Assembly: GCF_000626715.1 (NCBI RefSeq)
Contig: NZ_AQRA01000005.1
Coordinates: 372,001-436,000 of the forward strand
Source: Aquimarina atlantica
GTDB taxonomy: Bacteria; Bacteroidota; Bacteroidia; Flavobacteriales; Flavobacteriaceae
Length of the DNA: 64,000 nt
Direction of reading: 5' to 3'
In this document: positions 16,632-26,503 of the stretch, one piece after another
Layout: every line of letters starts with the position of its first letter
Position numbering within the stretch: position 1 is the stretch's first letter
Notes under the pieces: model-generated
The model's database searches: none
Seen by the model: the letters and a program-made list of their open reading frames with translations, nothing else
What the model was told of the DNA's origin: nothing
Position numbers and translations under genes: made by a program

Positions 16632-17355
16632 TGATTGAGAATGTTGAATTATTTTGAAAAGTAAATATAAACAATAAATTGATGAGCGTTGTTCTTGTTC
16701 AAGCCCCTAAATACTAAAGTTTTGTGAAATATATTACCTTTTTAAGTTCTCTAAAAGGAAATTAAAAAAGATCATCTTTAATGAAGTCATCAAACTGATA
16801 TATATCAAAAAAATAGTTGATAAATATCAGGATTTGGGTTGATTAATTCGAGAATTTGAATGATGATAAGAAAGTACTTTTGAATCATTATTAACCACAA
16901 ATCTACACAAGCTCATGAGAACCAGTAAAATACCTTCATCTTCAGCCTTCATATACGATCATTCATTACAAATTTATATTCCTAAATGTTAGAAAAAGGA
17001 AAAACCGCACTACAGCTTTATAAAAAATGAATTCAGTTTAAGAAAAATGATCAACTACCATCGGGATAGATGTAGTCTATGGTATTGGTTTATAATCTAT
17101 ATAATGATAAAAACTTTATTCAAATAAAAAAATAATGAACTAGGGGGTGATTATGATTAATACGTCATAATAAATAGACACAACCATTTTAATTAGTAAC
17201 CAAATTAAAACTTATGAATACTCGAAAAACCAGAAGTAACAAAACGAAAATTATGATTCCCCGACCCCAATGTCTTTTTTGGACATAAAAGATTTTTCTG
17301 ATAAAAATCTTAAACTAATTTTTCTAAACACACAATCTTAATTAAAAATCAACTC
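16632..17355. other. Divergent intergenic region, no gene seen
   Basis: These 724 AT-rich bases separate two divergently transcribed genes for large exported proteins. I see no open frame above about 30 codons with plausible content and no clear TAnnTTTG box. Both genes must take their promoters from here. Confidence 0.5.
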
Positions 17356-20300
17356 ATGAAATCAAGGAAGAGCATATTCCTCCTTATTCCTTTTTTGTTG
17401 TTTTCGATATTCGTTAACGCACAAAATCAGAATGACCGAGAGAATATTAAAAAGCAGACCAACTTACAAGCCTTACAAAGGATTGTTGACAGGTCTAATA
17501 ATGTAAATAATGCCAATAGGGCCAAAATTGCAAATCAAAAAGTTCCTCTTACTAAGACTACCGCAGATGGTCGATTAGGAGTTTTTTATTCTTTTAATGA
17601 AAAAGGCGAAGCCATTTATGCATATGATGATAATGTTGATGCAGCTGCTTCGGGACGTACAAATAAAATTTGGACAGGAGGTTCATCTGGACTCAATCTT
17701 ACTGGTGCCGGCATCGAAATAGGTGTCTGGGAAAGTGGTTATGCCAGACCGACTCATCAGGAATTTGGAGGCAGAGCCTCTAATGGAGGTGATGGTGGGT
17801 CAGTTACCAGTCATGGAACACATACAGGAGGCACATTAATTGCCAGCGGTACCGATCCGGCAGCCAGAGGAATGGCTTCTGGAGCAACTATAAAAAATTA
17901 CACAGCATCTGGAATGGTAACAGAAGCGGCTTCATTTGCTGCTGCCGGAGGAATTTTGGCTAATAACTCTAATACCCCAAGTGGCTCGGCAGGTGTTTAT
18001 GATGCTACAGCCCGCGATATGGATGAAGTTACTCATAATGCTCCATTTTACCTGCATTGTAAATCTGCAGGAAATAGTGGAAATACTTATGGAGTAGTAA
18101 AAACAAACCAGCTTGCAAAGAATTTACTGGTTGTCGGAAACTGTAATGATGTACTAAACTATACCGGGCCTTCTTCGGTAAGTATGTCTTCATCTAGTTC
18201 TTACGGCCCTTCTGATGATTGGAGAATTAAACCAGATATTACTAATAATGGTACTACGGTATATTCTTCTGATAGTGCCAATGATACAGATTACGGTACT
18301 AAGAGTGGTACTTCGATGTCTACTCCAGCCACAGCAGGCACTATTGCTTTGCTACAAGAGCACTATAAAAATATTAACGGAGTGTATATGAGGGCTGCTA
18401 CAGCTAAAGGATTGATTATTGATACTGCAGATGAAATGGGGGCCAATGATGGTCCTGATTTTGCAAGTGGATGGGGACTGGTAAATGCAGAAAGAGCCGC
18501 CCAGGTAATCACTAATAATGGTAACACATCTATTATGGATGAGTTAACCTTAAATAACGGAAGTACATATACCAGAACTATTATTTCTAATGGATCAACC
18601 CCGTTAGCCTTGACTATCGTATGGAATGATCCTGCAGGAGCAATAGGTTCTGGGAATACACCTGTATTGGTAAATGACCTAGATGTTCGTGTGACTGGTA
18701 ATAATGCTACCTATTCTCCCTGGGTAATGGTACCTAACGGAAGTTTTAATAACTATACCGATCCTGCTCAAAAAGGTGATAATTTTAGAGATAATGTCGA
18801 AAAGATAGATGCTGTTTTAGCAGCTGGTACCTATACAGTTACAGTTACTCACAAAGGAACTCTAACTAATGGCTCTCAGGATTTTTCATTGATTGTTAAC
18901 GGAGTTGTGGTAAGCGCAGATACGCAGGCTCCAAGTGCTCCTGCAAATTTAGCAGCTTCTACTATTGGAGCTACAACAGTTGACTTATCCTGGACTGCTT
19001 CTACAGATAATATAGGAGTTACCGAATATGAGATTTTTCAGGGAGGTAATAGTATAGGAACATCTACAACTACTAGTTTTAATGTTACGGGTCTTACGGC
19101 TTCAACAACGTATAGTTTTACGGTAAAAGCTAAAGATGCAGCGGGTAATGTATCAGGCAGTAGTAATGTTGCTAATGTTACTACTACAGCTACTCCGGCT
19201 TGTGCTGGGATTAACAGTTTTCCATACGGCGAGAGTTTCGAATCTGATTTAGGAGTTTGGACCAATGCCACAGGTGATGATATCGATTGGACGCGAGACT
19301 CAGGAGGAACTCCATCTAATGGTACAGGTCCTGCAAGCGGTCAAGACGGTTCATTCTATCTGTATACTGAAGCTTCAACCAATGTTACTCCTGCAGGTAG
19401 CCCCAATAAAGTAGCTATACTAAACAGTCCATGTATAGATCTGACAGGAGTTCCTAATGGATCATTAGAATTTGGATATCATATGCAGGGAACTGCTATG
19501 GGTAATATGGAAGTTCTGGCAAGTACCGATGATGGAGTTACGTACACTTCGATATGGTCGAGGAATGGTAGCCAGGGAGATGTTTGGAACCAAGCTACTG
19601 TATCTCTTGCCACATATTCTGGATCTGTAATCAAGTTACAATTTAAGGCAACTACAGGATCAGGATGGAGTAGTGATATAGCGATCGATAATGTGAAGAT
19701 TATTTCTACAACACCAGATACGCAGGCTCCAAGTGCTCCGGCAAATTTAACAGCTTCTACTATTGGAGCTACAACAGTTGATTTATCCTGGACCGCTTCT
19801 ACAGATAATATAGGAGTTACCGAATATGAGATTTTTCAGGGAGGTAATAGTATCGGAACATCAACAACTACTAGTTTTAATGTTACAGGCCTTACGGCTT
19901 CAACAACGTATAGTTTCACCATAAAAGCTAAAGATGCAGCGGGTAATGTATCAGGTAGTAGTAATGTTGCTAATGTTACTACTACAGCTACTCCGGCCTG
20001 TGCTGGGATTAACAGTTTTCCATATGGCGAGAGTTTCGAATCTGATTTAGGAGTTTGGACCAATGCCACAGGTGATGATATCGATTGGACTCGAGACTCA
20101 GGAGGAACCCCATCTAATGGTACAGGTCCTGCGAGTGGTCAAGATGGTTCATTCTACCTGTATACTGAAGCTTCAACCAATGTTACTCCTGCAGGTAGCC
20201 CCAATAAAGTAGCTATACTAAACAGTCCATGTATAGATCTGACAGGAGTTACAAATACTTCATTGGAGTTTGGATATCATATGCAGGGAACTGCTATGGG

Positions 20301-23300
20301 TAATATGGAAGTTCTGGCAAGTACCGATGATGGAGTTACGTACACTTCGATATGGTCGAGGAATGGTAGCCAGGGAGATGTTTGGAACCAAGCTACTGTA
20401 TCTCTTGGCACATATTCTGGATCTATAATCAAGTTACAATTTAAGGCAACTACAGGATCGGGATGGAGTAGTGATATAGCGATCGATAATATAAAAATTA
20501 TTTCTACAACACCTGATACGCAGGCTCCAAGTGCTCCTGCAAATTTAGCAGCTTCTACTATTGGAGCTACAACAGTTGACTTATCCTGGACTGCTTCTAC
20601 AGATAATATAGGAGTTACCGAATATGAGATTTTTCAGGGAGGTAATAGTATCGGAACATCTACAACTACTAGTTTTAATGTTACGGGTCTTACGGCTTCA
20701 ACAGCGTATAGTTTTACGGTAAAGGCTAAAGATGCAGCAGGTAATGTATCAGGTAGTAGTAATGTTGCTAATGTTACTACCACAGCTACTCCGGCCTGTG
20801 CTGGGATTAACAGTTTTCCATACGGCGAGAGTTTCGAATCTGATTTAGGAGTTTGGACCAATGCCACAGGTGATGATATCGATTGGACTCGAGACTCAGG
20901 AGGAACCCCATCTAATGGTACAGGTCCTGCAAGCGGTCAAGACGGTTCATTTTATCTGTATACCGAAGCTTCAACTAATGTTACTCCTGCAGGTAGCCCT
21001 AATAAAGTAGCTTTACTAAACAGTCCATGTATAGACCTGACAGGAGTTCCTAATGGATCATTAGAATTTGGATATCATATGCAGGGAACTGCTATGGGCA
21101 ATATGGAAGTTTTGGCAAGTACCGATGATGGAGTTACGTATACTTCGATATGGTCGAAGAATGGTAGTCAGGGAGATGCTTGGAACCAAGCTACTGTATC
21201 TCTTGCCACATATTCTGGATCTGTAATCAAGTTACAATTTAAAGCAACTACAGGATCGGGATGGAGTAGTGATATAGCAATAGATAATGTGAAGATCATA
21301 TCTATTGTTCCTGATACACAAGCACCAACAGTGCCAGCAAATTTAACAGCCTCTAATATTGCAAATACATCGGTAGATCTTAGTTGGGATGCTTCTACAG
21401 ATAATACAGGAGTTACTGGGTATGATGTATATCAGGATGGAGCAAGTATTGGTTCTTCAACTAGTACTACTTATAGTGTTAATGGTCTTATAGCGAACAC
21501 TACTTATAGTTTTACGGTACGAGCCAAAGATGCTGCAGGTAATGTATCTGGCAATAGTACGGCAGCTAATGTTACCACAACAAATGTTGTTCAATATACC
21601 TTAACTACAAATACGACAGGACAAGGAACCGTAAGTGGTGCGGGAACCTACAACACAGGAACCTCGGTTACTGTTACAGCTACTGCTGCATCGGGATGGG
21701 ATTTTAGTGGATGGTCAGGTGATGTATCAGGCAATACCAACCCGACATCGGTCACAATGAACGCAGACAAAACTGTAACGGCAACTTTTATCGAAACACC
21801 AGTAATTAGTACTTCAACAGAAAAGTATCGATTAACCTGGAGAGATAATACATCTACGACTATGGTTATAGGTTGGAATCAGGTGCGAGGAACGAATCCA
21901 GTTGTGCATTATGGTACTACAGATTTTGGAAGTAATGCTGCGTCATATCCATTTAGTAAAACTGTAGATAGAACAGTTTCTAGTAAAGGAATGAATAATA
22001 ATTATGCAAGATTAACGGGGCTTCAGGCAGATACTGCTTATTATTTTGTGATCAAGGATAGTGAAGGAGTTTCTAAAAGATTTTGGTTTAAAACTGCGCC
22101 TAGTGATCCTAATACTCGATTATCAATTATTGCCGGAGGAGACTCCCGAAACAATCGTACTCCACGACAAAATGCTAATAGACTTGTTGCCAAGATCAGA
22201 CCGCACGCTGTGCTATTTGGAGGAGATATGACAAGTTCATCGTCTAGTTCTCAATGGCAAAACTGGTTTGATGACTGGCAATTAACTATTGGTTCTGATG
22301 GAAGAATTATTCCGGTTGTAGCGGCACGAGGTAATCATGAAAGTTCTAATGATATTAGAGATCTTTTTGATATCCCTACTGCTGCAGGAGGAGAATATTA
22401 TGCATTGAGTTTTGGAGGCAATTTGATAAGAACGTATACCTTAAATACAGAAGTAACACCAGCAGGTACACAGGGAACCTGGTTGGCTAATGATTTAGCA
22501 TCTAATTCTGCCAATCATACCTGGGCTGTAGCTCAATACCATAGAGCAACCAGACCTCATGAACCTGGTAAATCAGAACAGAATGATCAGTATGAAGCAT
22601 GGTCTAAACCTTTTTATACCCATGCCGTACAATTGGTCATGGAGAGTGATTCTCATGTGGTGAAACGCACCTGGCCAATCAAACCTTCTACAGGTTCTGG
22701 AAGTGATGAAGGATTTGTAAGGGTGGATACCGATCCAAAGAGAGCGATCTATGTTGGTGAAGGATGTTGGGGAGCTCCCTTACGTAATGCTTCAGATACC
22801 AAAAACTGGACAAGAGCAGCAGGGTCTTTTAACCAGTTTAAGTGGTTATGGATAGATAAAAACAAGATAGAACTTAGAACTATTAAAGTAGATAATGCGA
22901 GTAGTGTAGGGCAGTTAAGTGATAACAATTTATTTGTTTTACCTACCAATATCGATGTTTGGAACCCTGCAGGAGGTAGTCTTGTGACTATTGACAATCC
23001 ACATACTATCGCGGCTGTGGCTCAAAGAAATGACATTTCATTAGCAGATGAAAACAGTTTTGTAGAGAAAAAACTGGAAATTCATCCAAATCCGATAGAA
23101 TCTGGTGTATTACACATCAAATATCCTAATTATGCTAAGGCCAACAGGTCTGAAGCTATTATCAGAGATATGTTCGGAAGAGTGGTTGATAAAGTGTACT
23201 TTACATCAGAAACAACAACCTATGCTATTGATAAATTAAATGCTGGAGTATATTTCATTGTTATTAAAACAAGAAAAGGAGAGGAAAGTAAGAAGTTTAT

Positions 23301-23310
23301 TAAAAGATAA
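17356..23310 (+). CDS. Secreted fusion protein: S8 subtilase, FN3/jellyroll repeats, metallophosphatase, T9SS signal
   Basis: A 1984-residue exported protein. In order: signal peptide (1-22); S8 peptidase (about 119-385) with His153 in SHGTHTGG and Ser320 in GTSMSTP; a jellyroll domain (about 390-515); three 266-residue units (522-1319), each an FN3 domain plus a MAM-like jellyroll; a fourth FN3 (about 1320-1412); an InlB-type beta repeat (about 1415-1475); a purple acid phosphatase-like FN3 and calcineurin-type phosphoesterase (about 1480-1790) with D1596, D1624, N1660-H1661, H1729 and SDSH ending at H1767; and a type IX sorting domain (about 1905-1984, LEIHPNPIESG). The position of the catalytic Asp reads Glu126 (GVWESGYA), so protease activity is uncertain. 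The phosphatase metal ligands look intact. It stands alone, with its own terminator. Confidence 0.9.
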   Translation: MKSRKSIFLLIPFLLFSIFVNAQNQNDRENIKKQTNLQALQRIVDRSNNVNNANRAKIANQKVPLTKTTADGRLGVFYSFNEKGEAIYAYDDNVDAAASGRTNKIWTGGSSGLNLTGAGIEIGVWESGYARPTHQEFGGRASNGGDGGSVTSHGTHTGGTLIASGTDPAARGMASGATIKNYTASGMVTEAASFAAAGGILANNSNTPSGSAGVYDATARDMDEVTHNAPFYLHCKSAGNSGNTYGVVKTNQLAKNLLVVGNCNDVLNYTGPSSVSMSSSSSYGPSDDWRIKPDITNNGTTVYSSDSANDTDYGTKSGTSMSTPATAGTIALLQEHYKNINGVYMRAATAKGLIIDTADEMGANDGPDFASGWGLVNAERAAQVITNNGNTSIMDELTLNNGSTYTRTIISNGSTPLALTIVWNDPAGAIGSGNTPVLVNDLDVRVTGNNATYSPWVMVPNGSFNNYTDPAQKGDNFRDNVEKIDAVLAAGTYTVTVTHKGTLTNGSQDFSLIVNGVVVSADTQAPSAPANLAASTIGATTVDLSWTASTDNIGVTEYEIFQGGNSIGTSTTTSFNVTGLTASTTYSFTVKAKDAAGNVSGSSNVANVTTTATPACAGINSFPYGESFESDLGVWTNATGDDIDWTRDSGGTPSNGTGPASGQDGSFYLYTEASTNVTPAGSPNKVAILNSPCIDLTGVPNGSLEFGYHMQGTAMGNMEVLASTDDGVTYTSIWSRNGSQGDVWNQATVSLATYSGSVIKLQFKATTGSGWSSDIAIDNVKIISTTPDTQAPSAPANLTASTIGATTVDLSWTASTDNIGVTEYEIFQGGNSIGTSTTTSFNVTGLTASTTYSFTIKAKDAAGNVSGSSNVANVTTTATPACAGINSFPYGESFESDLGVWTNATGDDIDWTRDSGGTPSNGTGPASGQDGSFYLYTEASTNVTPAGSPNKVAILNSPCIDLTGVTNTSLEFGYHMQGTAMGNMEVLASTDDGVTYTSIWSRNGSQGDVWNQATVSLGTYSGSIIKLQFKATTGSGWSSDIAIDNIKIISTTPDTQAPSAPANLAASTIGATTVDLSWTASTDNIGVTEYEIFQGGNSIGTSTTTSFNVTGLTASTAYSFTVKAKDAAGNVSGSSNVANVTTTATPACAGINSFPYGESFESDLGVWTNATGDDIDWTRDSGGTPSNGTGPASGQDGSFYLYTEASTNVTPAGSPNKVALLNSPCIDLTGVPNGSLEFGYHMQGTAMGNMEVLASTDDGVTYTSIWSKNGSQGDAWNQATVSLATYSGSVIKLQFKATTGSGWSSDIAIDNVKIISIVPDTQAPTVPANLTASNIANTSVDLSWDASTDNTGVTGYDVYQDGASIGSSTSTTYSVNGLIANTTYSFTVRAKDAAGNVSGNSTAANVTTTNVVQYTLTTNTTGQGTVSGAGTYNTGTSVTVTATAASGWDFSGWSGDVSGNTNPTSVTMNADKTVTATFIETPVISTSTEKYRLTWRDNTSTTMVIGWNQVRGTNPVVHYGTTDFGSNAASYPFSKTVDRTVSSKGMNNNYARLTGLQADTAYYFVIKDSEGVSKRFWFKTAPSDPNTRLSIIAGGDSRNNRTPRQNANRLVAKIRPHAVLFGGDMTSSSSSSQWQNWFDDWQLTIGSDGRIIPVVAARGNHESSNDIRDLFDIPTAAGGEYYALSFGGNLIRTYTLNTEVTPAGTQGTWLANDLASNSANHTWAVAQYHRATRPHEPGKSEQNDQYEAWSKPFYTHAVQLVMESDSHVVKRTWPIKPSTGSGSDEGFVRVDTDPKRAIYVGEGCWGAPLRNASDTKNWTRAAGSFNQFKWLWIDKNKIELRTIKVDNASSVGQLSDNNLFVLPTNIDVWNPAGGSLVTIDNPHTIAAVAQRNDISLADENSFVEKKLEIHPNPIESGVLHIKYPNYAKANRSEAIIRDMFGRVVDKVYFTSETTTYAIDKLNAGVYFIVIKTRKGEESKKFIKR
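18919..21312 (+). repeat. Three tandem 798-bp in-frame repeats
   Basis: Units begin at 18919, 19717 and 20515, exactly 798 bases apart, and the related fourth FN3 domain begins at 21313. Each unit encodes 266 residues (FN3 plus MAM-like jellyroll). Units differ at only scattered positions and mostly silently, which points to recent duplication or ongoing gene conversion. The array is a likely site of unequal crossing-over and of assembly error. Confidence 0.95.
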
Positions 23311-23332
23311 AATATCTTTCTTACTAGTAGTA

Positions 23333-23365
23333 AACTGCCTGAACATACGTTCAGGCAGTTTTTTT
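23333..23365 (+). terminator. Rho-independent terminator of the subtilase-phosphatase gene
   Basis: Perfect 12-base arms (23333-23344 and 23349-23360) around the loop ATAC, followed by a T run. It lies 23 bases past the stop codon. Confidence 0.9.
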
Positions 23366-23388
23366 ATGAAGTATAATGATGAAATGAA

Positions 23389-24288
23389 TTATGCAGTCTG
23401 AGGGGTTTTTCTAAAAGAAAATTTCTTTAAATAACGTAAATTAGGACGATCTGCAATCATCACAAACAAAGGGATTAAACCATGAGGTAACCTAATCAAC
23501 ATTTCCCAGGTCCATTGACTAAATGAGTTCCATAAGAAAGCAATGTGAAAATGACCAACCAGTCGGGCTATAGCAGTTAACCCTCCCCATACAAAAGCAT
23601 ATACTAAGGCAGCATACGATATTCTGGGAATAAAAATAGCAATGGCAACTACAAAATCAAGGATACCTGCAATTTTTAGCATAGCATGTGCACTGGGTTC
23701 ACTAATTGGTAAAGTATTAAGTGTCATGTCGATAAAACTGCCAGGTCTGGGATAATATCCAATAGCATATAAGCCATGACAACTAAATGTAAGAGCAATA
23801 GCAATTAGGGCAATTAAGCGTACCTTTTTAAATTCGATAGAAGTAAATAATACCATATAAAGAAGTACCGGAGTCATAAATTGAATTGTGTATTCAAAAA
23901 ATTGTCCTACATGTAAAAACTTTTCTTTACAATACAAAAGTGCTAAAATAAAAAGGCCTATACTTCCACCAAGTAGAAAGAATTTACCTGTTTTTTTCAT
24001 ACTTGGTTTTATCATTAAAGTAATGATAGCACAAATGAGATAAAAGATACCAATTACTTTTATAGAAAAAGAAATAGAATTAGCAGCAGATAGGCTAGTT
24101 ACATAATCGTTCCAGGTGATACTGAAAATAGTTTCAACGCTACCTTTTAAAATACTTTCATCCCATAAAAAGGTTCGATAAGGAGCATCCCACACAAGGT
24201 GTTGGTAGGCTCTACCTAAAAAAATAAGAAAAGTAGAGAGCTTTAAAATAGTAATTAATCTATGGCGTAAATCAGAAGATTGTGTCAT
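23389..24288 (-). CDS. Polytopic membrane protein, unknown
   Basis: A 299-residue protein with about eight hydrophobic segments spread over its length (for example LITILKLSTFLIFLGRAY near 11-28 and LIALIAIALTFSCHGLYAIG near 158-177). A basic, probably cytoplasmic tail follows (RYLKKFSFRKT). The arrangement recalls DoxX-like membrane proteins, but I see no diagnostic motif, so I leave it unnamed. It is convergent with the subtilase-phosphatase gene and stands alone. Confidence 0.75.
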   Translation of the reverse strand: MTQSSDLRHRLITILKLSTFLIFLGRAYQHLVWDAPYRTFLWDESILKGSVETIFSITWNDYVTSLSAANSISFSIKVIGIFYLICAIITLMIKPSMKKTGKFFLLGGSIGLFILALLYCKEKFLHVGQFFEYTIQFMTPVLLYMVLFTSIEFKKVRLIALIAIALTFSCHGLYAIGYYPRPGSFIDMTLNTLPISEPSAHAMLKIAGILDFVVAIAIFIPRISYAALVYAFVWGGLTAIARLVGHFHIAFLWNSFSQWTWEMLIRLPHGLIPLFVMIADRPNLRYLKKFSFRKTPQTA

Positions 24289-24459
24289 GAGTTTTGTGTG
24301 ATGGTTAATACTTTAAAAATATCGATTTATTCTGGTTTAAACCACTCATTAGTCAATAAATTAATTGATAAATATCATATTCCTGATTGATGGATATAGC
24401 ACATAAAATACTAGCAAGCTTATACTTTTGAACACATAAAATTATAAACTCAACTTATT

Positions 24460-24573
24460 ATGAAATCAAATCTTTTTAAGTATTTATTTACTTTGGTTTT
24501 AATCTATGGATTAACGTCTTGTGAGAATGAAAAAACAGCATTATCGACTTATAAAATTAAAAGAATTCTTTAA
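24460..24573 (+). pseudogene. Truncated lipoprotein start (37 residues)
   Basis: ATG at 24460 opens a frame of 37 codons with a typical lipoprotein signal peptide ending in LTSC (Cys21), then only 16 more residues before TAA. The mature part is too short for a lipoprotein domain. The frame is followed after 25 bases by the tail of an unrelated regulator gene. It looks like the 5' end of a lipoprotein gene cut by a deletion; a functional micro-lipoprotein cannot be ruled out. Confidence 0.5.
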
Positions 24574-24598
24574 TGATGATACAACTATGAATAACTGA

Positions 24599-24763
24599 AT
24601 TAAATTATCGAGAAAAGATCATAGCAATATAGTAGGAACATCTATAGAATCTTTGGTTAGAGTTTTGCATGATTTTAAAGAAGAAGGAGTAATTGAAATC
24701 AAAGAGAATGCAATGATTATTAAAGATATGGAAAAATTGATCGGTATAACTAATGTAATATAA
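24599..24763 (+). pseudogene. Crp/Fnr family regulator, C-terminal HTH remnant
   Basis: An open frame of 54 codons immediately after a TGA encodes IKLSRKDHSNIVGTSIESLV and on through VLHDFKEEGVIEI. This is the winged helix-turn-helix of Crp/Fnr regulators (family consensus LSRKDLAxLVGTxxESVxRxLxxFKxxGLIE). The entire cyclic-nucleotide-binding part and any start codon are missing. With the lipoprotein start just upstream, this marks a deletion scar that joined two gene ends. Confidence 0.85.
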
Positions 24764-24814
24764 TTCTGGTTAATTTCATAGTGTATACACTTTTCATGTT
24801 TTCCCAAACATAAC

Positions 24815-26056
24815 TTAGCGGTATAATCGTCTAACTAACTTCCCTATACTTAATCCCTGGATGATTATAGAAAATAATACAACCACATATGTTATATATA
24901 GAATTATTTCTGAAGAAGGGTTATCTGCCAAACTTAATGCCAGAGCAATAGAAATCCCTCCTCTTAAGCCTCCCCAGGTTAATATAGTTACCGTTTTTAT
25001 AGGGCTATTTTCTGAATGTTTGAGTAAAGAGTAGGGAATAAATACAGAAATGAATCGCGAAATTAATACAATCAAGATTGCTATACTTCCTAGAATAAGA
25101 TGACTCAGGTCAAATTTTAATAAATGAATAGCTAATCCGATAAGTACAAATAAAATACCATTAAAAACATCATCAAGTACTTCCCAAATATCATTGAGCA
25201 TTTTTCTGGTCGCTCCTTTGTTTGTAGCAATATTTAGTTTGTTACCGATCATCATTCCTGCAACTACCATAGCTAATGGGCCCGAGACATGAATAAGGGA
25301 TGCAAATGCGTAACCACCCATTACAATTGCCAGGCTAATCATTACTGCCAATTGAGGATTGTCTTTTACAGATTTGATAGATTGATATCCAATATACCCA
25401 AGTACTCCTCCATACATTATTCCACCAATAGCTTCTTCAAGAAAGAGTTTACCTATTTCAGAGGTTATAGAACCTTCTATAGGATGTTCTCCCATCCCTT
25501 CTAGAATCAATATTGCTGAGAAAACAACTACTCCAATACCATCATTAAAAAGAGATTCTCCTTCAATTTTGATACCCAGACTTTTAGCAATATTAGCTTT
25601 TTTAAGAATCGCCATTACTGCAATTGGATCTGTTGGAGAAATCAATGCACCAAATAGTAAAGCATGTAGAAAAGGAAGTTTAAGACCCATTAGTTGTGCG
25701 GCTATAAAGGTTAATCCACCCACAATACCAGTAGAAATTAATACGCCAAGTGTTGCAAATAAAAGGATGGGCCATTTTTCTTTTGCTAATTCGTCAATGT
25801 TTACATGTAATGCCCCTGCAAAAAGAAGAAAGCTTAAAATTCCATCCAGTAGTAAAGATCTGAAATCAGAATTAGTAACAATATCACAAAAAAACTGATA
25901 GAACTCTGGGATAATACTTTTGCTAATGGTTATGATTAGAATCGTAGCCAAACTCATCAGCATCAAACCAATTGTAGTAGGTAGTTTAAGCCACTTATAA
26001 TTCACAAAGTTGAAGAAAGCGGCTATAGCAAAAATGATGCTGAAAGATTGTAACAT
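24815..26056 (-). CDS. Cation:proton antiporter, CPA1 (NhaP-type)
   Basis: A 413-residue membrane protein with about twelve hydrophobic segments. It exchanges Na+ or K+ for H+ across the inner membrane. CPA1 motifs are present: [17 protein letters not shown] (about 143-159), [11 protein letters not shown] with the Asn-Asp ion site (about 173-183), and [14 protein letters not shown] (about 363-376). No C-terminal regulatory domain is present, which is short but normal for bacterial members. It is the last gene of a minus-strand run (27250 down to 24815) with small gaps, though the functional link to its neighbours is unclear. Confidence 0.92.
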   Translation of the reverse strand: MLQSFSIIFAIAAFFNFVNYKWLKLPTTIGLMLMSLATILIITISKSIIPEFYQFFCDIVTNSDFRSLLLDGILSFLLFAGALHVNIDELAKEKWPILLFATLGVLISTGIVGGLTFIAAQLMGLKLPFLHALLFGALISPTDPIAVMAILKKANIAKSLGIKIEGESLFNDGIGVVVFSAILILEGMGEHPIEGSITSEIGKLFLEEAIGGIMYGGVLGYIGYQSIKSVKDNPQLAVMISLAIVMGGYAFASLIHVSGPLAMVVAGMMIGNKLNIATNKGATRKMLNDIWEVLDDVFNGILFVLIGLAIHLLKFDLSHLILGSIAILIVLISRFISVFIPYSLLKHSENSPIKTVTILTWGGLRGGISIALALSLADNPSSEIILYITYVVVLFSIIIQGLSIGKLVRRLYR

Positions 26057-26114
26057 GTTTTCTAGGGTTTTATATTAATATATTTTTGAAGCCATGATCG
26101 ATTATTTTTTTGCA

Positions 26115-26498
26115 TTAACATTTGTTATTAAATTGGTCTTGCCTAATTTTTACTGCTCTAAATGAATATACGATTAGTGCAATCAGACCTAACAAAGCAC
26201 TGATAATGCCTGCTATAGTAATGTATATGGCAGAGTCAAAACGGGTTTCTACACTTCTATATATCCCAGAAACTAATGCAGAAATAACAAAACTGGCCAC
26301 TGCGACATACAAGAAAACCATAGCACTGTTTAATAATTTAAGCTGTTTAAGTTTACGTGTAATGAGGGCTTCTTTGATCGTTACTTCTACAATTAAGGTT
26401 TTAATCTCGGTACTAAGATTAACTAATAGATTAGAAGTAGATAGTATCAAAAGCCCAATACCTGGTATTATAGTAGCCGGGATATACCAATGTTCCAT
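26115..26498 (-). CDS. DUF2721-like small membrane protein
   Basis: A 127-residue protein with three hydrophobic segments (about 7-30, 58-80 and 90-112). A polar cytoplasmic stretch between the first two carries the ITRKLKQLKLLNSAMVFLY pattern typical of DUF2721. The function of this family is unknown. It starts 5 bases after the stop of the upstream 248-residue gene, so the two are almost certainly co-transcribed. The antiporter gene follows 58 bases later. Confidence 0.7.
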   Translation of the reverse strand: MEHWYIPATIIPGIGLLILSTSNLLVNLSTEIKTLIVEVTIKEALITRKLKQLKLLNSAMVFLYVAVASFVISALVSGIYRSVETRFDSAIYITIAGIISALLGLIALIVYSFRAVKIRQDQFNNKC

Positions 26499-26503
26499 AG
26501 TGT

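Noticed and set aside
19038..20867. Three identical 77-residue minus-strand frames inside the big gene
   Set aside because: They are antisense shadows of the 798-bp repeats and recur with the same period.
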